From Serinibacter arcticus (GTDB lineage Bacteria > Actinomycetota > Actinomycetes > Actinomycetales > Beutenbergiaceae): DNA of 64,000 nt. Positions within the stretch are counted from its first letter, which is position 1. Each line of letters starts with the position of its first letter. Position numbers and translations under genes: made by a program. The DNA is taken from the NCBI RefSeq assembly GCF_004786095.1, contig NZ_RHPJ01000002.1, positions 310,001 through 374,000 on the forward strand. The letters run 5' to 3'. The notes beneath the pieces are model-generated. The model worked only from the letters and a program-made list of their open reading frames with translations, made no database searches and was not told the origin of the DNA. Below are positions 1 through 8,279 of this stretch, piece after piece.

Positions 1-1
1 C

Positions 2-328
2 ATCGCCGTCCCCCTCTCCCTCGCGCTCGCGATCGGAGGATCCTTCCCGCTCCCGGTCGCCATGCTCACCTTCCTCCCGCTCGTGGTCACCCTCGCCACC
101 GTGGCGCTCGAGGCCTGCATGCTCCGGGAGCTGGGGCGGGACCACGGTCTCGCGATGGGGGTGCGCGACTACGTCGTCCTGATCCTGACCACCATCCCGT
201 TCCAGCTGCTGCTGGCGTTCGCCACCCTGCGTGCCTACGGACGATTCCGGCGCGGCGACCTGCGCTGGGAGAAGACGGAGCACGCCGGCCGGCACCTCGC
301 TCCCGTGCGGACGCAGGTGGCGGCATGA
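2..328 (+). CDS. C-terminal fragment of a membrane glycosyltransferase (GT2-like), cut by window edge
   Basis: The reading frame is open from the first bases of the window, so only the last ~108 residues are present and the start lies upstream. Two hydrophobic stretches are followed by a cytoplasmic basic tail with WEKTEHAGRH. Processive family-2 glycosyltransferases of the cellulose-synthase-like type typically end this way, with TM helices and then a W-x-KTxH motif. The stop overlaps the start of the next gene by 4 bp, so the two are translationally coupled and probably act in the same envelope glycosylation pathway. The family call is inference from the tail only. Confidence 0.6.
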   Translation: MAVPLSLALAIGGSFPLPVAMLTFLPLVVTLATVALEACMLRELGRDHGLAMGVRDYVVLILTTIPFQLLLAFATLRAYGRFRRGDLRWEKTEHAGRHLAPVRTQVAA

Positions 329-2004
329 CCGCCGTGGCGACGCCGACGACCGGTCTGCACGGCGACGTCGGCCCGGCCGAGGGCGGCCCGGCCGAGGGCG
401 GCGGCGACGACCGCGCCGGCCTCGGCCCCGTCGATGCCGGCCTGCGCTCCCGGGTCGCCGTGGTCCTCACCCCCGACAGGCTCCTGACGGCCGCCGTGCT
501 CGCGGGCTCCCTCACCGTGGGGCTGTGGAACGTCACCGACGCCGTCGCGTTCCAGGACGACGAGGGCACCTACGCGGCGCAGGCCGCCGCGGCGGCGCAG
601 GGGACGCTCGGCCCGTACACCTACTGGTACGACCACCCCCCGTTCGGCTGGTTCCAGATCGCGGCACTCGCAGCCCTCCCGCGCGCCCTGGGCATCGGTG
701 ACGGCTCGGAGCTCGCGGTGACACGGGTCGTGGCCGGCACCCTGTTCGCGGTGACGGCGACGCTCGTGCACCTCGTGCTGCGCCGCCTCGGCGTCGCTGC
801 CGTGATCTCCGTCGCGGCCACGGCACTGCTCGTCGCCTCGCCGCTCGCCCTGACCCTCGGCCGCCAGGTCTTCCTCGACAACGTCGCCACCCCCTGGGTG
901 CTGCTGGCCTTCTGGCTCGCGCTGTCTCCCCGTCGCGCTCTGTGGGCGCACGTCGGCGCCGGCGCGGCCTTCGGGGTCGCGCTGCTGACGAAGCTGACGA
1001 TCGCGGTGGTCGGACCGGCGCTGCTGGTCGCACTGCTGGCGGGGCGGCGGTGGCGCAACCGCGGGTTCTCGCTCACCGGCGCGCTCACCGCGGGCGCCCT
1101 CGTGCTCGCACTGTTCCCGCTGATGGCGCTGCTGCGATCCGAGCTCCTGGCGGGACCCGACCGGGTCTCGCTGCAGCAGGGCCTGGAGTTCCAGCTCGGG
1201 TCCCGCACCACCTCGGGGTCGTTCTGGGACGTGAGCTCCGGCCGTCACGCCCTCGTGCTCGGGTGGGTCGACCAGAGTCAGGTGCTCGTGGTGGTGGGCC
1301 TGATCGGGGCGCTGCTCTGCCTCCTGGACGCCCGGACTCGCTGGGTCCCGGTGGCGCTGGCCGGCTTCGCGGCCCCCATGCTGCTGGGCCTGGGGTACCT
1401 GCCCGGGATGAACGTCGTCGGCGCGCTCTCGTTCCTCGCCGTCGCTGCCGGTGCCGGGGCCCACCGGGTGTGGAGGGCGCTCGCCGTGGGTCTGGACGGC
1501 GTCTCCGGGAGACCCCGGCGCGTCGTGACCACGACGATCGCGGTGCTCGCCGTGACAGCGGTCGGGGCTGCCGCCGCCCCGGAGTGGCGGGAGCGGAGCC
1601 TCCCCCTCGCCACGGCGGACGCCAACGCCGACTGGCGCGACGCCGTCGCCTGGATCGGGGCCAACGTCCCGGACGACGACGTCGTCGTCGTCCCGTTCTC
1701 TGCCTGGAGCGCCGTGCAGGACCAGGGGCGGGGCGGCCCCTGGACCGTCGTCGCGCTGGAGAAGGTCGACCTGGACAGCCAGTTCGACGTCGAGCACGCG
1801 CAGGGATGGCGCGAGATCGAGTGGATCCTCGTGGGGCCGACCACGGAACCGAACATCGTCAACCTCGGCCTGACCGAGATGGCGCGGGCCATGGACGGCT
1901 CGACGGAGGTCGTCGCGTTCGGGGAGTGGTCGGTCCGCGAGGTCGACACGGGAGACACGACAGACACGACCGACACGACCGACAGGACCGAGGAGCAGCC
2001 GTGA
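325..2004 (+). CDS. GT39-like integral membrane glycosyltransferase (ArnT/PMT type)
   Basis: This is a 559-residue polytopic membrane protein. After a Gly/Ala/Pro-rich cytoplasmic N-terminus (~50 residues) come a first TM helix and the motif DDEGTY (Asp78-Asp79-Glu80), then YWYDHPPFGW. Acidic residues in the first extracytoplasmic loop followed by DHPP are the hallmark of GT39/GT83 enzymes, which use polyprenyl-phosphate sugars. About ten further hydrophobic segments follow, then a ~110-residue soluble C-terminal domain. The tail is a low-complexity TGDTTDTTDTTDRT run encoded by a 9-bp tandem repeat. It overlaps both neighbours by 4 bp. The downstream polyprenol-phosphate sugar synthase probably supplies its donor. 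Confidence 0.85.
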   Translation: MTAVATPTTGLHGDVGPAEGGPAEGGGDDRAGLGPVDAGLRSRVAVVLTPDRLLTAAVLAGSLTVGLWNVTDAVAFQDDEGTYAAQAAAAAQGTLGPYTYWYDHPPFGWFQIAALAALPRALGIGDGSELAVTRVVAGTLFAVTATLVHLVLRRLGVAAVISVAATALLVASPLALTLGRQVFLDNVATPWVLLAFWLALSPRRALWAHVGAGAAFGVALLTKLTIAVVGPALLVALLAGRRWRNRGFSLTGALTAGALVLALFPLMALLRSELLAGPDRVSLQQGLEFQLGSRTTSGSFWDVSSGRHALVLGWVDQSQVLVVVGLIGALLCLLDARTRWVPVALAGFAAPMLLGLGYLPGMNVVGALSFLAVAAGAGAHRVWRALAVGLDGVSGRPRRVVTTTIAVLAVTAVGAAAAPEWRERSLPLATADANADWRDAVAWIGANVPDDDVVVVPFSAWSAVQDQGRGGPWTVVALEKVDLDSQFDVEHAQGWREIEWILVGPTTEPNIVNLGLTEMARAMDGSTEVVAFGEWSVREVDTGDTTDTTDTTDRTEEQP

Positions 2005-3164
2005 CCGGCTCGAGTGCCACCATCATCGTCCCCACCTACAACGAGGCTCCCAACATCGTCGAGCTCGTGCGTCGGTTGTCGGCCACGGTCCCCGACGGCT
2101 GCGAGATCCTCGTGGTCGACGACTCCACGGACGACACCCCTGACGTCGTCCGTGCGGTGGCTCTCACGAGCACCGTGCCGGTGCGCCTGATCCACCGCGA
2201 CGAACCCGTCGGAGGTCTCGGCGGCGCGGTCGTCGAGGGACTGCGCGAGGCGTCCCATCGCTGGTGCGTGGTGATGGACGGGGACCTCCAGCACCCGCCC
2301 GAGATGGTGCCCGTGCTGCTGGAGACGGGGCGGGGGACCGGCGTGGACGTGGTGGTCGCGTCCCGCCGCATCGCCGGCGGCAGCAGCGACGGTCTCGCCG
2401 ACGCCCGCCGTCGCGTGGTCTCGAGCGCGGCGATCACGCTGACACGTGCGATGTTCCCGCGCCGGCTGCGGGACTGCACGGACCCCATGACGGGCTTCTT
2501 CGCTCTCGACCGGCAGCGCGTCGACCTCGACGCGCTGCAGCCCGAGGGCTTCAAGATCCTGCTGGAGATCCTCGCGCGGCACCGCCTGACGGTGGTCGAG
2601 GAGCCGTTCGTCTTCGCGGAGAGGTTCGCCGGAACCTCCAAGGCCACGCTGAGCCAGGGTGTGCGGTTCGTGCGTCAGCTCGCGCGGCTCCGATTCGGCC
2701 GGATGCCGATGTTCGCGCTTGTCGGAGTCCTCGGCGCCGTCGCGAATCTCGCGATCATGGCGGGTCTGATCGCGATCGGGGTGCCCTACCTCGCGGGCGC
2801 GGCCGTCGCCGCGGTCGCGACGATCCTGGGCAACTTCGTGCTCCAGGAGGTGCTCGTCTTCCCCGACCTGCGGGCCGAGGGCCGATCGCTCGGAAGCCGG
2901 TTCGCGGCCTCGTTCCTCTTCAACGTCGGCGAGGCCGCGCTCCGCCTGCCCCTGCCCTGGCTCCTGGTGGAGCACGCGGCGGTGCCGAGCGTGCTCGCGC
3001 AGGGAGGGACGCTGGTGGCGGCCTTCCTGGCCCGCTTCGTCTTCCTCGCGCGCGTCGTCTACCGGCCGCGCCGGACCCGCCCGGCCAGCCCGCTGGTCAT
3101 CGACGCCGTCGGGGCGGAGGTGCCGGAGAGCCTGGGGAGCGACACGGGTCCGGAGACGCGGTAG
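2001..3164 (+). CDS. Polyprenol-phosphate sugar transferase (DPM1-like GT2) fused to a GtrA domain
   Basis: The GTG start at 2001 overlaps the previous stop (GTGA); upstream codons in the same frame lie inside that gene and were excluded. Residues 1-230 are a GT2 catalytic domain with IIVPTYNE near the N-terminus, VVDDSTDDT (nucleotide-binding DD) and MDGDLQHPPEM (the DxD-type metal site), as in dolichol/polyprenol-phosphate mannosyltransferases. Residues ~232-365 carry four hydrophobic helices typical of GtrA, often found fused to DPM1-like enzymes. The predicted role is transfer of a hexose from a nucleotide sugar to polyprenyl phosphate for the GT39-like protein encoded just upstream. The sugar cannot be inferred. 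Confidence 0.87.
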   Translation: MTGSSATIIVPTYNEAPNIVELVRRLSATVPDGCEILVVDDSTDDTPDVVRAVALTSTVPVRLIHRDEPVGGLGGAVVEGLREASHRWCVVMDGDLQHPPEMVPVLLETGRGTGVDVVVASRRIAGGSSDGLADARRRVVSSAAITLTRAMFPRRLRDCTDPMTGFFALDRQRVDLDALQPEGFKILLEILARHRLTVVEEPFVFAERFAGTSKATLSQGVRFVRQLARLRFGRMPMFALVGVLGAVANLAIMAGLIAIGVPYLAGAAVAAVATILGNFVLQEVLVFPDLRAEGRSLGSRFAASFLFNVGEAALRLPLPWLLVEHAAVPSVLAQGGTLVAAFLARFVFLARVVYRPRRTRPASPLVIDAVGAEVPESLGSDTGPETR

Positions 3165-3174
3165 CCGTTCCCTC

Positions 3175-4095
3175 TCAGCGCACGTGGGGCGCGATCTCCG
3201 CGGCGACGAGCTCGAGGTGGTCGAGATCGGCCAGGTCGAGCACCTGCAGGTAGACCCGGTCCGCGCCCCACTCCCGCAGCTGCGCCAGGCGGTCCAGCGC
3301 CTCGGGCACCGTGCCGGCGACGCCGTGCTCGCGCAGCTCGGCCGGCTCCCGCCCGATCGCCGCGGCACGCCGCGTGAACTCGGCCTCGTCCTTCCCGACG
3401 GCGAGCACCAGCGCCGCGGACAGCGTCAGCGACGCGGGGTCGCGGCCGACGTCCTCGCACGCGCCGCGCACGACGTCGAACCGCGTCGGGATGTCGGCGA
3501 TCTCCGGGAAGCTGGTGTTGTACTCGGCGGCGAACCGCGCCGCGAGCGCCGGCGTGCGGCGCGGACCGTTGCCGCCGACGATGACGGGCAGCGGCGTCTG
3601 AACCGGCTTCGGCAGCGCGGGCGCGTCCACCAGCGTGTAGTGCTCGCCGTCGTAGGAGTAGGTCTCACCCGCGGGCGTGCCCCACAGCCCGGTGAGGATC
3701 TCGAGCTGCTCGGTCAGCAGACCGAAGCGCTGCGCCGGGAACGGGAACCCGTACGCGGCGTGCTCGCGCTCGAACCACCCGGCGCCGAGGCCGAGCTCGA
3801 CCCGTCCGCCGGACATCGCGTCGACCTGCGCGACCTGGATCGCGAGGAGACCGGGCTGGCGGAACGTCGCCGACGTGACGAGCGTGCCGAGGCGGATCGT
3901 GGAGGTCTCGCGGGCGATGCCGCCCAGCGTGATCCAGGAGTCGGTCGGGCCGGGGAGGCCGTCGCCGCCCATCGCGAGGAAGTGGTCGGAGCGGAAGAAC
4001 GCGTCGTACCCGAGGCGCTCGGCGGCCTGGGCCACGCGGAGCTGGTCTGAGTAGGAGGCGCCCTGCTGGGGCTCGATGAAGATGCGCAGATCCAT
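3175..4095 (-). CDS. LLM-class flavin-dependent oxidoreductase (F420-type)
   Basis: A 306-residue luciferase-like TIM-barrel protein. It opens with MDLRIFIEPQQGASY and continues with AAERLGYDAFFRSDHF, TSTIRLGTLVTSATFRQP and GRVELGLGAGWFEREH, all characteristic of actinobacterial LLM oxidoreductases that usually use F420 (TIGR03560-like). The C-terminal WGADRVYLQVLD motif is also typical. A GAGACT -10-like box lies 6 nt before the ATG, suggesting a leaderless transcript. It converges with the glycosyltransferase gene, only 10 bp away. The substrate is unknown, and FMN cannot be excluded as the cofactor. Confidence 0.85.
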   Translation of the reverse strand: MDLRIFIEPQQGASYSDQLRVAQAAERLGYDAFFRSDHFLAMGGDGLPGPTDSWITLGGIARETSTIRLGTLVTSATFRQPGLLAIQVAQVDAMSGGRVELGLGAGWFEREHAAYGFPFPAQRFGLLTEQLEILTGLWGTPAGETYSYDGEHYTLVDAPALPKPVQTPLPVIVGGNGPRRTPALAARFAAEYNTSFPEIADIPTRFDVVRGACEDVGRDPASLTLSAALVLAVGKDEAEFTRRAAAIGREPAELREHGVAGTVPEALDRLAQLREWGADRVYLQVLDLADLDHLELVAAEIAPHVR

Positions 4096-4161
4096 CCCCC
4101 CAGTCTCCCCCGAGGCTGGCTAGTGTCGTCCGACCCACCACGACGAGTCCCGGGAGAACCG

Positions 4162-4920
4162 ATGTCCACCAGCTCCGCACCGCACACCGTCGTCCTGCTG
4201 CGGCGGGTGCCCGAGCGGATCGGTGCTGTGCTGGCGCTGTTCTCACCCGATCCGCGCACGGTCCAGGACGTCCCCGGTGATCGCGTGACCACCACGGTCA
4301 ACGGGCACGCGATCACCGTCGCCCTGACACCGGCGCCGCTGCGCAGCGACCACCTCACCTACGCGCTCGCCCAGTCGCCGACGAAGCAGCTCCTGGCCGA
4401 CGCCGTCGCCGGCCACGCCGCCCACGTCTCCTTCACCTACGAGGGCGACGACCTGCGCGGCGCGCAACCGACCCTGACCGTGCTGACCGCGTACGTGGCC
4501 GACGCCGAGGACGGGCTGGCCGTGTTCGTCCCCGCGACCGACCAGCTCACGACCGATGTGCTCTACGCGGGTGAGGCGGCGAGCACACCGGCCCTGACCT
4601 GGTTCAACACGATGGCGGCGCGGCTGGACGCGACGACGTCGATCGCCCACACGATCGGGCTCGCGCGTCTGACGGGTTCGGAGATCCAGCTGCGCAGCAC
4701 CGCGCTCTCGCCGGGCGAGGCGTTCCGCGACCTGCGCGAGGGGGTCGCGGCGGCGCTGGACGCCGGCGCCGAGCTGCGGGCGGGCGACGGCCTCGCCCTC
4801 GGGGGCGTGCACCACGTGCTCACGCCGGGCGCGAGCGTCATCGGGATGGGCGACGTGCTCGACGTCGTCCCCGGCCCGCCGGAGGCCGAGCCGAGGCGTC
4901 GGGGCTGGTTCCGCCGCTGA
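4162..4920 (+). CDS. Hypothetical protein, weakly DUF4261-like
   Basis: A 252-residue soluble protein. The ATG at 4162 is chosen because GGGAGA lies about 6 nt upstream; an in-frame start at 4123 would put untypical sequence ahead of the domain. A TAGTGT -10 candidate is at 4121. The N-terminal HTVVLLRRVPERI, then central VAGHAAHVSF and ADGLAVF-like segments give an alternating beta/alpha pattern loosely resembling DUF4261 proteins. It ends in a basic PRRRGWFRR tail. No catalytic motif is visible. A three-way-junction hairpin 40 bp downstream could end its transcript. Confidence 0.7.
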   Translation: MSTSSAPHTVVLLRRVPERIGAVLALFSPDPRTVQDVPGDRVTTTVNGHAITVALTPAPLRSDHLTYALAQSPTKQLLADAVAGHAAHVSFTYEGDDLRGAQPTLTVLTAYVADAEDGLAVFVPATDQLTTDVLYAGEAASTPALTWFNTMAARLDATTSIAHTIGLARLTGSEIQLRSTALSPGEAFRDLREGVAAALDAGAELRAGDGLALGGVHHVLTPGASVIGMGDVLDVVPGPPEAEPRRRGWFRR

Positions 4921-4958
4921 GGTGGACCGTTCGGCTGCGGGACGGGCCGGGCACGGAA

Positions 4959-5141
4959 GAACCCGCAGGCCGTCGATCTCTCGACTGCCGCACTGGACGA
5001 CGGTGCGACTCCTGCGGGTTCCGGTGATCGCCGGTATTCACCGACGAGCCCGTCCGTGGGCCCGACTAGCGGGCGACCACCTCACACGTCCTCAGAAAGA
5101 TCATGTCTGGGACCACCTCCTCTCCGTGTGCCTCGAGGCTA
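4959..5141 (-). ncRNA. Candidate structured small RNA carrying a 12-codon ORF
   Basis: Read on the minus strand, this unit has a TAGCCT -10 candidate (5141-5136), a strong Shine-Dalgarno (5122-5115, GAGGAGGT), the ORF at 5104-5066, a hairpin immediately after the stop (about 5064-5045), and then a three-way junction. The junction's closing stem is 11 perfect base pairs (4959-4969 with 5011-5021). It encloses two hairpins, 4972-4976/4981-4985 with a TCTC loop and 4989-4993/5003-5007. No minus-strand gene follows until 4095. The same structure could instead be a terminator for the rightward gene ending at 4920. No known RNA family is recognised. Confidence 0.35.
5066..5104 (-). CDS. Possible 12-residue leader or small peptide
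   Basis: The ORF reads MIFLRTCEVVAR followed by TAG. It is proposed only because GAGGAGGT lies 10 nt before the ATG with a -10 candidate further upstream, and because a hairpin starts just after the stop. This is the layout of an attenuator leader or a dual-function RNA, yet no co-directional gene follows directly. The peptide has a single Cys and no run of any one amino acid, so a classical amino-acid attenuation role is not supported. Confidence 0.3.
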   Translation of the reverse strand: MIFLRTCEVVAR

Positions 5142-5197
5142 CGCCCGGCCCCCGCGGCGCGCCACGACTTTTTCGGGCCGCGTGGCAGGGTGGTGGG

Positions 5198-6538
5198 ATG
5201 ACGTCCTCCTCCACCCCCGCGACCACCGCCGCCGCTCCCGTCTCCACCGTCGCCTTCGTCGGCGGCCACGTCGTGCCCGTCGCGGCCGACCCGATCCCCG
5301 GCGGCACCGTGGTCGTGACCGACGGCGTGATCACCGCCGTCGGCGGCGCCGACACGGTGGTGCCCGACGGCGCGCGCGTCGTCGACGCCACCGGCTCCTG
5401 GGTGCTGCCCGGCTTCGTGGAGTCCCACGGCCACCTCGGCGTGCACGAGGACGGCGAGGGCTGGTCGGGCAACGACACCAACGAGATGACCGACCCCAAC
5501 GGGGCCCGGTTCCGCGCCCTGGACGGCATCGACGTCGAGGAGCTCGGCTTCCGCGACGCGCTGCGCGGCGGGGTGACGACCGTGGTGATCAAGCCGGGGT
5601 CGGGCAACCCGATCGGCGGCCGCACCGTCGCGCTGAAGGCGTGGGGCGGCCGGACGGTCGACGAGCAGATCCTCGCCGAGGCCGTGTCGGTGAAGTCCGC
5701 GCTGGGCGAGAACCCCAAGCGCGTCTACGGCGACCGCAAGCAGACCCCCGCCACGCGCCTCGGCGTCGCCGCCGTGCTTCGCGAGGCGTTCGTCGCCGCG
5801 CAGAACTACGTCGCCCGACGCGACGCCGCGGAGCAGGAGGGCAAGCCCTTCGACCGCAACCTCACGCACGAGACGCTCGCCGCCGTGCTCGCGGGCGAGC
5901 TCGCGTGGGACCAGCACTGCCACCGGCACGACGACATCGCGACGGCGATCCGCCTCGCCGAGGAGTTCGGCTACCGCCTCGTGGTCAACCACGGCACGGA
6001 GGCCCACAAGATCGCCGACGTCCTGGCGGAGAAGAACATCCCGGTGATCTTCGGTCCGATGCTCACCTCGCGCTCCAAGGTCGAGCTCCGCGACCGTGCC
6101 ATCCGCAACCTGGCCCTGGTCGCCGAGGCCGGTGTCACGGTCGCCATCACCACCGACCACCCGGTCGTGCCGATCGAGCAGCTCGTGCTGCAGGCCCAGC
6201 TGGCCGTGCGCGAGGGGCTCGACCCGGCCACGGCGCTCGCGGCGCTGACCACCAACCCGGCCGCGATCCTCGGGCTGGACGGGCGGGTGGGTGCCCTGGC
6301 CGAGGGTCGTGACGGCGACGTGGTGCTGTGGTCGGGCGACCCGCTCGACCTCGCCTCGCACGTCCGCCAGGTGTTCATCGGCGGCCGCGAGGTGCTGCGC
6401 CCCGGGGCCCCGGGGACCGCGCCCGAGGTGGTCGAGCGCTGGGAGCGGTTCGGCCGCACGTCGTGGTCCCCGCTGCGCGGCGAGCCCGCGGCCCTGACCA
6501 CCACCGGCGCCGTCGGCGAGACCGGGGCGTCGGCGTGA
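5198..6538 (+). CDS. Amidohydrolase (imidazolonepropionase/urease-alpha-like superfamily)
   Basis: A 446-residue metal-dependent hydrolase. The ATG at 5198 lies 6 nt after a CAGGGT -10-like box, fitting leaderless expression; longer in-frame starts reach into non-coding-looking sequence. Residues ~60-80 contain VLPGFVESHGHLGVH with the metal-binding HxH (His77, His79). Later come QHCHRHDD, LVVNHGTEAHK and AITTDHPVV, where the last Asp matches the usual catalytic Asp on strand 8. The C-terminal GRVGALAEGRDGDVVLW is the standard amidohydrolase composite-domain return. It is coupled by GTGA to a tyrosine phosphatase. The substrate is unknown. Confidence 0.87.
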   Translation: MTSSSTPATTAAAPVSTVAFVGGHVVPVAADPIPGGTVVVTDGVITAVGGADTVVPDGARVVDATGSWVLPGFVESHGHLGVHEDGEGWSGNDTNEMTDPNGARFRALDGIDVEELGFRDALRGGVTTVVIKPGSGNPIGGRTVALKAWGGRTVDEQILAEAVSVKSALGENPKRVYGDRKQTPATRLGVAAVLREAFVAAQNYVARRDAAEQEGKPFDRNLTHETLAAVLAGELAWDQHCHRHDDIATAIRLAEEFGYRLVVNHGTEAHKIADVLAEKNIPVIFGPMLTSRSKVELRDRAIRNLALVAEAGVTVAITTDHPVVPIEQLVLQAQLAVREGLDPATALAALTTNPAAILGLDGRVGALAEGRDGDVVLWSGDPLDLASHVRQVFIGGREVLRPGAPGTAPEVVERWERFGRTSWSPLRGEPAALTTTGAVGETGASA

Positions 6539-7029
6539 CCTTCACCGTCATGACCGTCTGCACCGGCAACATCTGCCGGTCCCCGATGGCGGAGGTGGTG
6601 CTGCGGCGCGCGTTCGACGACGCCGGGCTCACCGACGTCGAGGTCCGCTCGACCGCCGTCACCGCCTACGAGGTGGGCAACCCGATCGACACGCGGGCCC
6701 GCGACGTCATGGTCGAGGCCGGCTTCGACGTGCCCGACCGCGGCGCCGTCCAGGTCACGCGCGACGACGTCGCCACCACCGACCTCGCCCTGGCGATGAC
6801 CGGTGAGCACGCCGGTGCGCTGCGCCGGCTCGGGTTCCCGGCCGAGAAGGTCGTGATGTTCCGCGCGTTCGAGGACGAGCGGCTCACCGAACGCCTGCAC
6901 GAGGCGATCGCGCAGGACACGCCCGATCCCTGGTTCGGCGACCGTGCGGACTTCGTCGAGACGCTCGCCACGATCCAGGCGTGCGCCCCGGCGATCGTCG
7001 ACTACGTGCGCTCGCGCGCCGGGGGCTGA
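6535..7029 (+). CDS. Low-molecular-weight protein-tyrosine phosphatase
   Basis: A 164-residue protein. The GTG start at 6535 overlaps the amidohydrolase stop (GTGA). The P-loop CTGNICRSP places the nucleophile at Cys9 and the phosphate-binding Arg at Arg15. TPDPWFG supplies the general acid Asp131. Length and motif spacing are standard for LMW-PTPs that dephosphorylate Tyr residues or small phospho-compounds. Its 3' end overlaps the convergent kinase-like gene by 28 bp. Confidence 0.93.
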   Translation: MTFTVMTVCTGNICRSPMAEVVLRRAFDDAGLTDVEVRSTAVTAYEVGNPIDTRARDVMVEAGFDVPDRGAVQVTRDDVATTDLALAMTGEHAGALRRLGFPAEKVVMFRAFEDERLTERLHEAIAQDTPDPWFGDRADFVETLATIQACAPAIVDYVRSRAGG

Positions 7030-7745
7030 GCGACCAGCACGCGCTCGTCGGGCTCGGCCTCCTCCTCGGGAGAGAGGTCCCGAGTCCCAGCGACCACGAG
7101 GTCGGCCCGTTCCCAGGGCCGGTCGGCGTCGAGGAACGGGTTCTCGTGCGCCATCCACTCGTGCCAGAACGCCGTCGCGGCGGCCTCGTCGCCGTTCGTC
7201 CCCGCCGCGACGTCGCGCGCCAGACCGAGACGTTCGGCGGTCGGCCCGTCCGACTGCACCCAGACCACGGCATCGAGGTGCTCGACCAGCGCACGCTGCG
7301 CCGCACCGGTGCCCTCGAGCACCAGGAGCGGCGTGGTGCGGGCGACCTCGATCACGCCGTCGCGGCCGTGACGCTCCCACGCGGGCGGGCGGAAGGAGAC
7401 GTCCTCGCCGGCCCGGTACGGCGCGAGGACGTGCTCGAGCGCGAGATCGGACCAGCCGAACATCGGTTCGTTCCAGGCGAGGTCGTCGGTGGCGATCAGG
7501 ACCGCAGCGGGGACGGCGGCGGCGATGCGCGCGGCGAGCGTGGACGTGCCGGCACCGCCGCGACCGTCGACGGCGAGCACGCACCGCGTCGCCTGGGCCT
7601 CGAGGGCGGGCGCGAGGAGCTGGGCGGCGAGGTCGGTGATCGAGAGCGGCCGCCAGGGGCCGGCGAGCGGTTCGCCCGGCGGCAGGGTCAGGTCGAGGTG
7701 CACGTCGCCGCTGTTCTGCTCGGTGCTCATGTGCCCGGTGCTCAC
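7002..7745 (-). CDS. Uridine-kinase-like P-loop protein with altered Walker A
   Basis: A 247-residue protein whose GTG start at 7745 overlaps the upstream phosphoribosyltransferase stop (GTGA); a second in-frame ATG at 7730 is possible. Residues ~58-80 read CVLAVDGRGGAGTSTLA, the place and context of the nucleoside-kinase P-loop, but the invariant Lys is replaced by Thr. The LLVLEGTGAAQ strand and DAVVWVQSD resemble uridine kinase/phosphoribulokinase folds. Pairing with a phosphoribosyltransferase suggests nucleobase or nucleoside salvage. Catalytic competence is uncertain because of the missing Lys. Confidence 0.75.
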   Translation of the reverse strand: MSTGHMSTEQNSGDVHLDLTLPPGEPLAGPWRPLSITDLAAQLLAPALEAQATRCVLAVDGRGGAGTSTLAARIAAAVPAAVLIATDDLAWNEPMFGWSDLALEHVLAPYRAGEDVSFRPPAWERHGRDGVIEVARTTPLLVLEGTGAAQRALVEHLDAVVWVQSDGPTAERLGLARDVAAGTNGDEAAATAFWHEWMAHENPFLDADRPWERADLVVAGTRDLSPEEEAEPDERVLVAQPPARERT

Positions 7746-8266
7746 GCGTCGGTGCTCGCGATCCCGGTCACGGGCGGCAGAGAGGACCAGGGGAAGAGGA
7801 TCCAGCGGTCGGTCTCGCGCCAGCGGTAGGTCGGTTCCACGATCGAGGTCGGCTTGGCGTAGACGACGGCGCTGCGCACGTCGGCACCGTGCTGGCGCAC
7901 CAGGTCGAGCACGAGCAGGAGCGTGCGTCCGGAGTCGGCGACGTCGTCGACCACGAGCACGCGCTTGCCGGTGAGCTCGGCCGGGTCGAGCGCCGGCGGC
8001 AGGACGACCGGGTCGGGGAGCGTCTCACCGACACCGCGGTAGAACTCCACGTTCAGCGTGCCCATGGCCTTGGTCTCGAGCGCGTACGCCAGGGCGCCGG
8101 CGGGGACCAGGCCGCCGCGCGCGATGGCCACGACGACGTCGGGCTGCCACGCCGAGGCCACGATCGTGCGGGCCAGGTCCCGGATCGCATGTCCGAAGGC
8201 CTCCCACTCCAGCACCTCGCGGTCGGGGTGGTCGGCGGGGACGGGGAACCGCTCGGCGTCGCTCAT
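7742..8266 (-). CDS. Phosphoribosyltransferase (purine salvage type)
   Basis: A 174-residue type I phosphoribosyltransferase. The PRPP-binding loop VLVVDDVADSGRTL is intact and preceded by VVAIARGGLVPAGALAY; the WRETDRWILFPWSS tail is typical of hypoxanthine/xanthine-type family members. A TAGCGT -10 box whose first three bases are the stop codon of the preceding tag gene lies 7 nt before the ATG, giving this gene its own leaderless promoter. It is coupled to the P-loop gene downstream. Base specificity cannot be told from sequence. Confidence 0.88.
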   Translation of the reverse strand: MSDAERFPVPADHPDREVLEWEAFGHAIRDLARTIVASAWQPDVVVAIARGGLVPAGALAYALETKAMGTLNVEFYRGVGETLPDPVVLPPALDPAELTGKRVLVVDDVADSGRTLLLVLDLVRQHGADVRSAVVYAKPTSIVEPTYRWRETDRWILFPWSSLPPVTGIASTDA

Positions 8267-8273
8267 GCCCTCG

Positions 8274-8279
8274 ACGCTA
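8274..8279 (-). promoter_or_regulatory. -10 box (TAGCGT) of the phosphoribosyltransferase gene
   Basis: TAGCGT sits 7 nt before the ATG at 8266 and overlaps the TAG stop of tag. The spacing predicts a transcript starting at or near the start codon. Confidence 0.55.

Noticed and set aside
1948-1983. Possible phase-variable 9-bp repeat at the end of the GT39 gene
   Set aside because: The unit is a multiple of three and lies in the dispensable C-terminal tail, so slippage would not switch the gene off.
942-2000. N-terminal extension of the polyprenol-phosphate transferase frame
   Set aside because: It lies inside the GT39 gene in another frame; the GTGA overlap at 2001 is the natural start.
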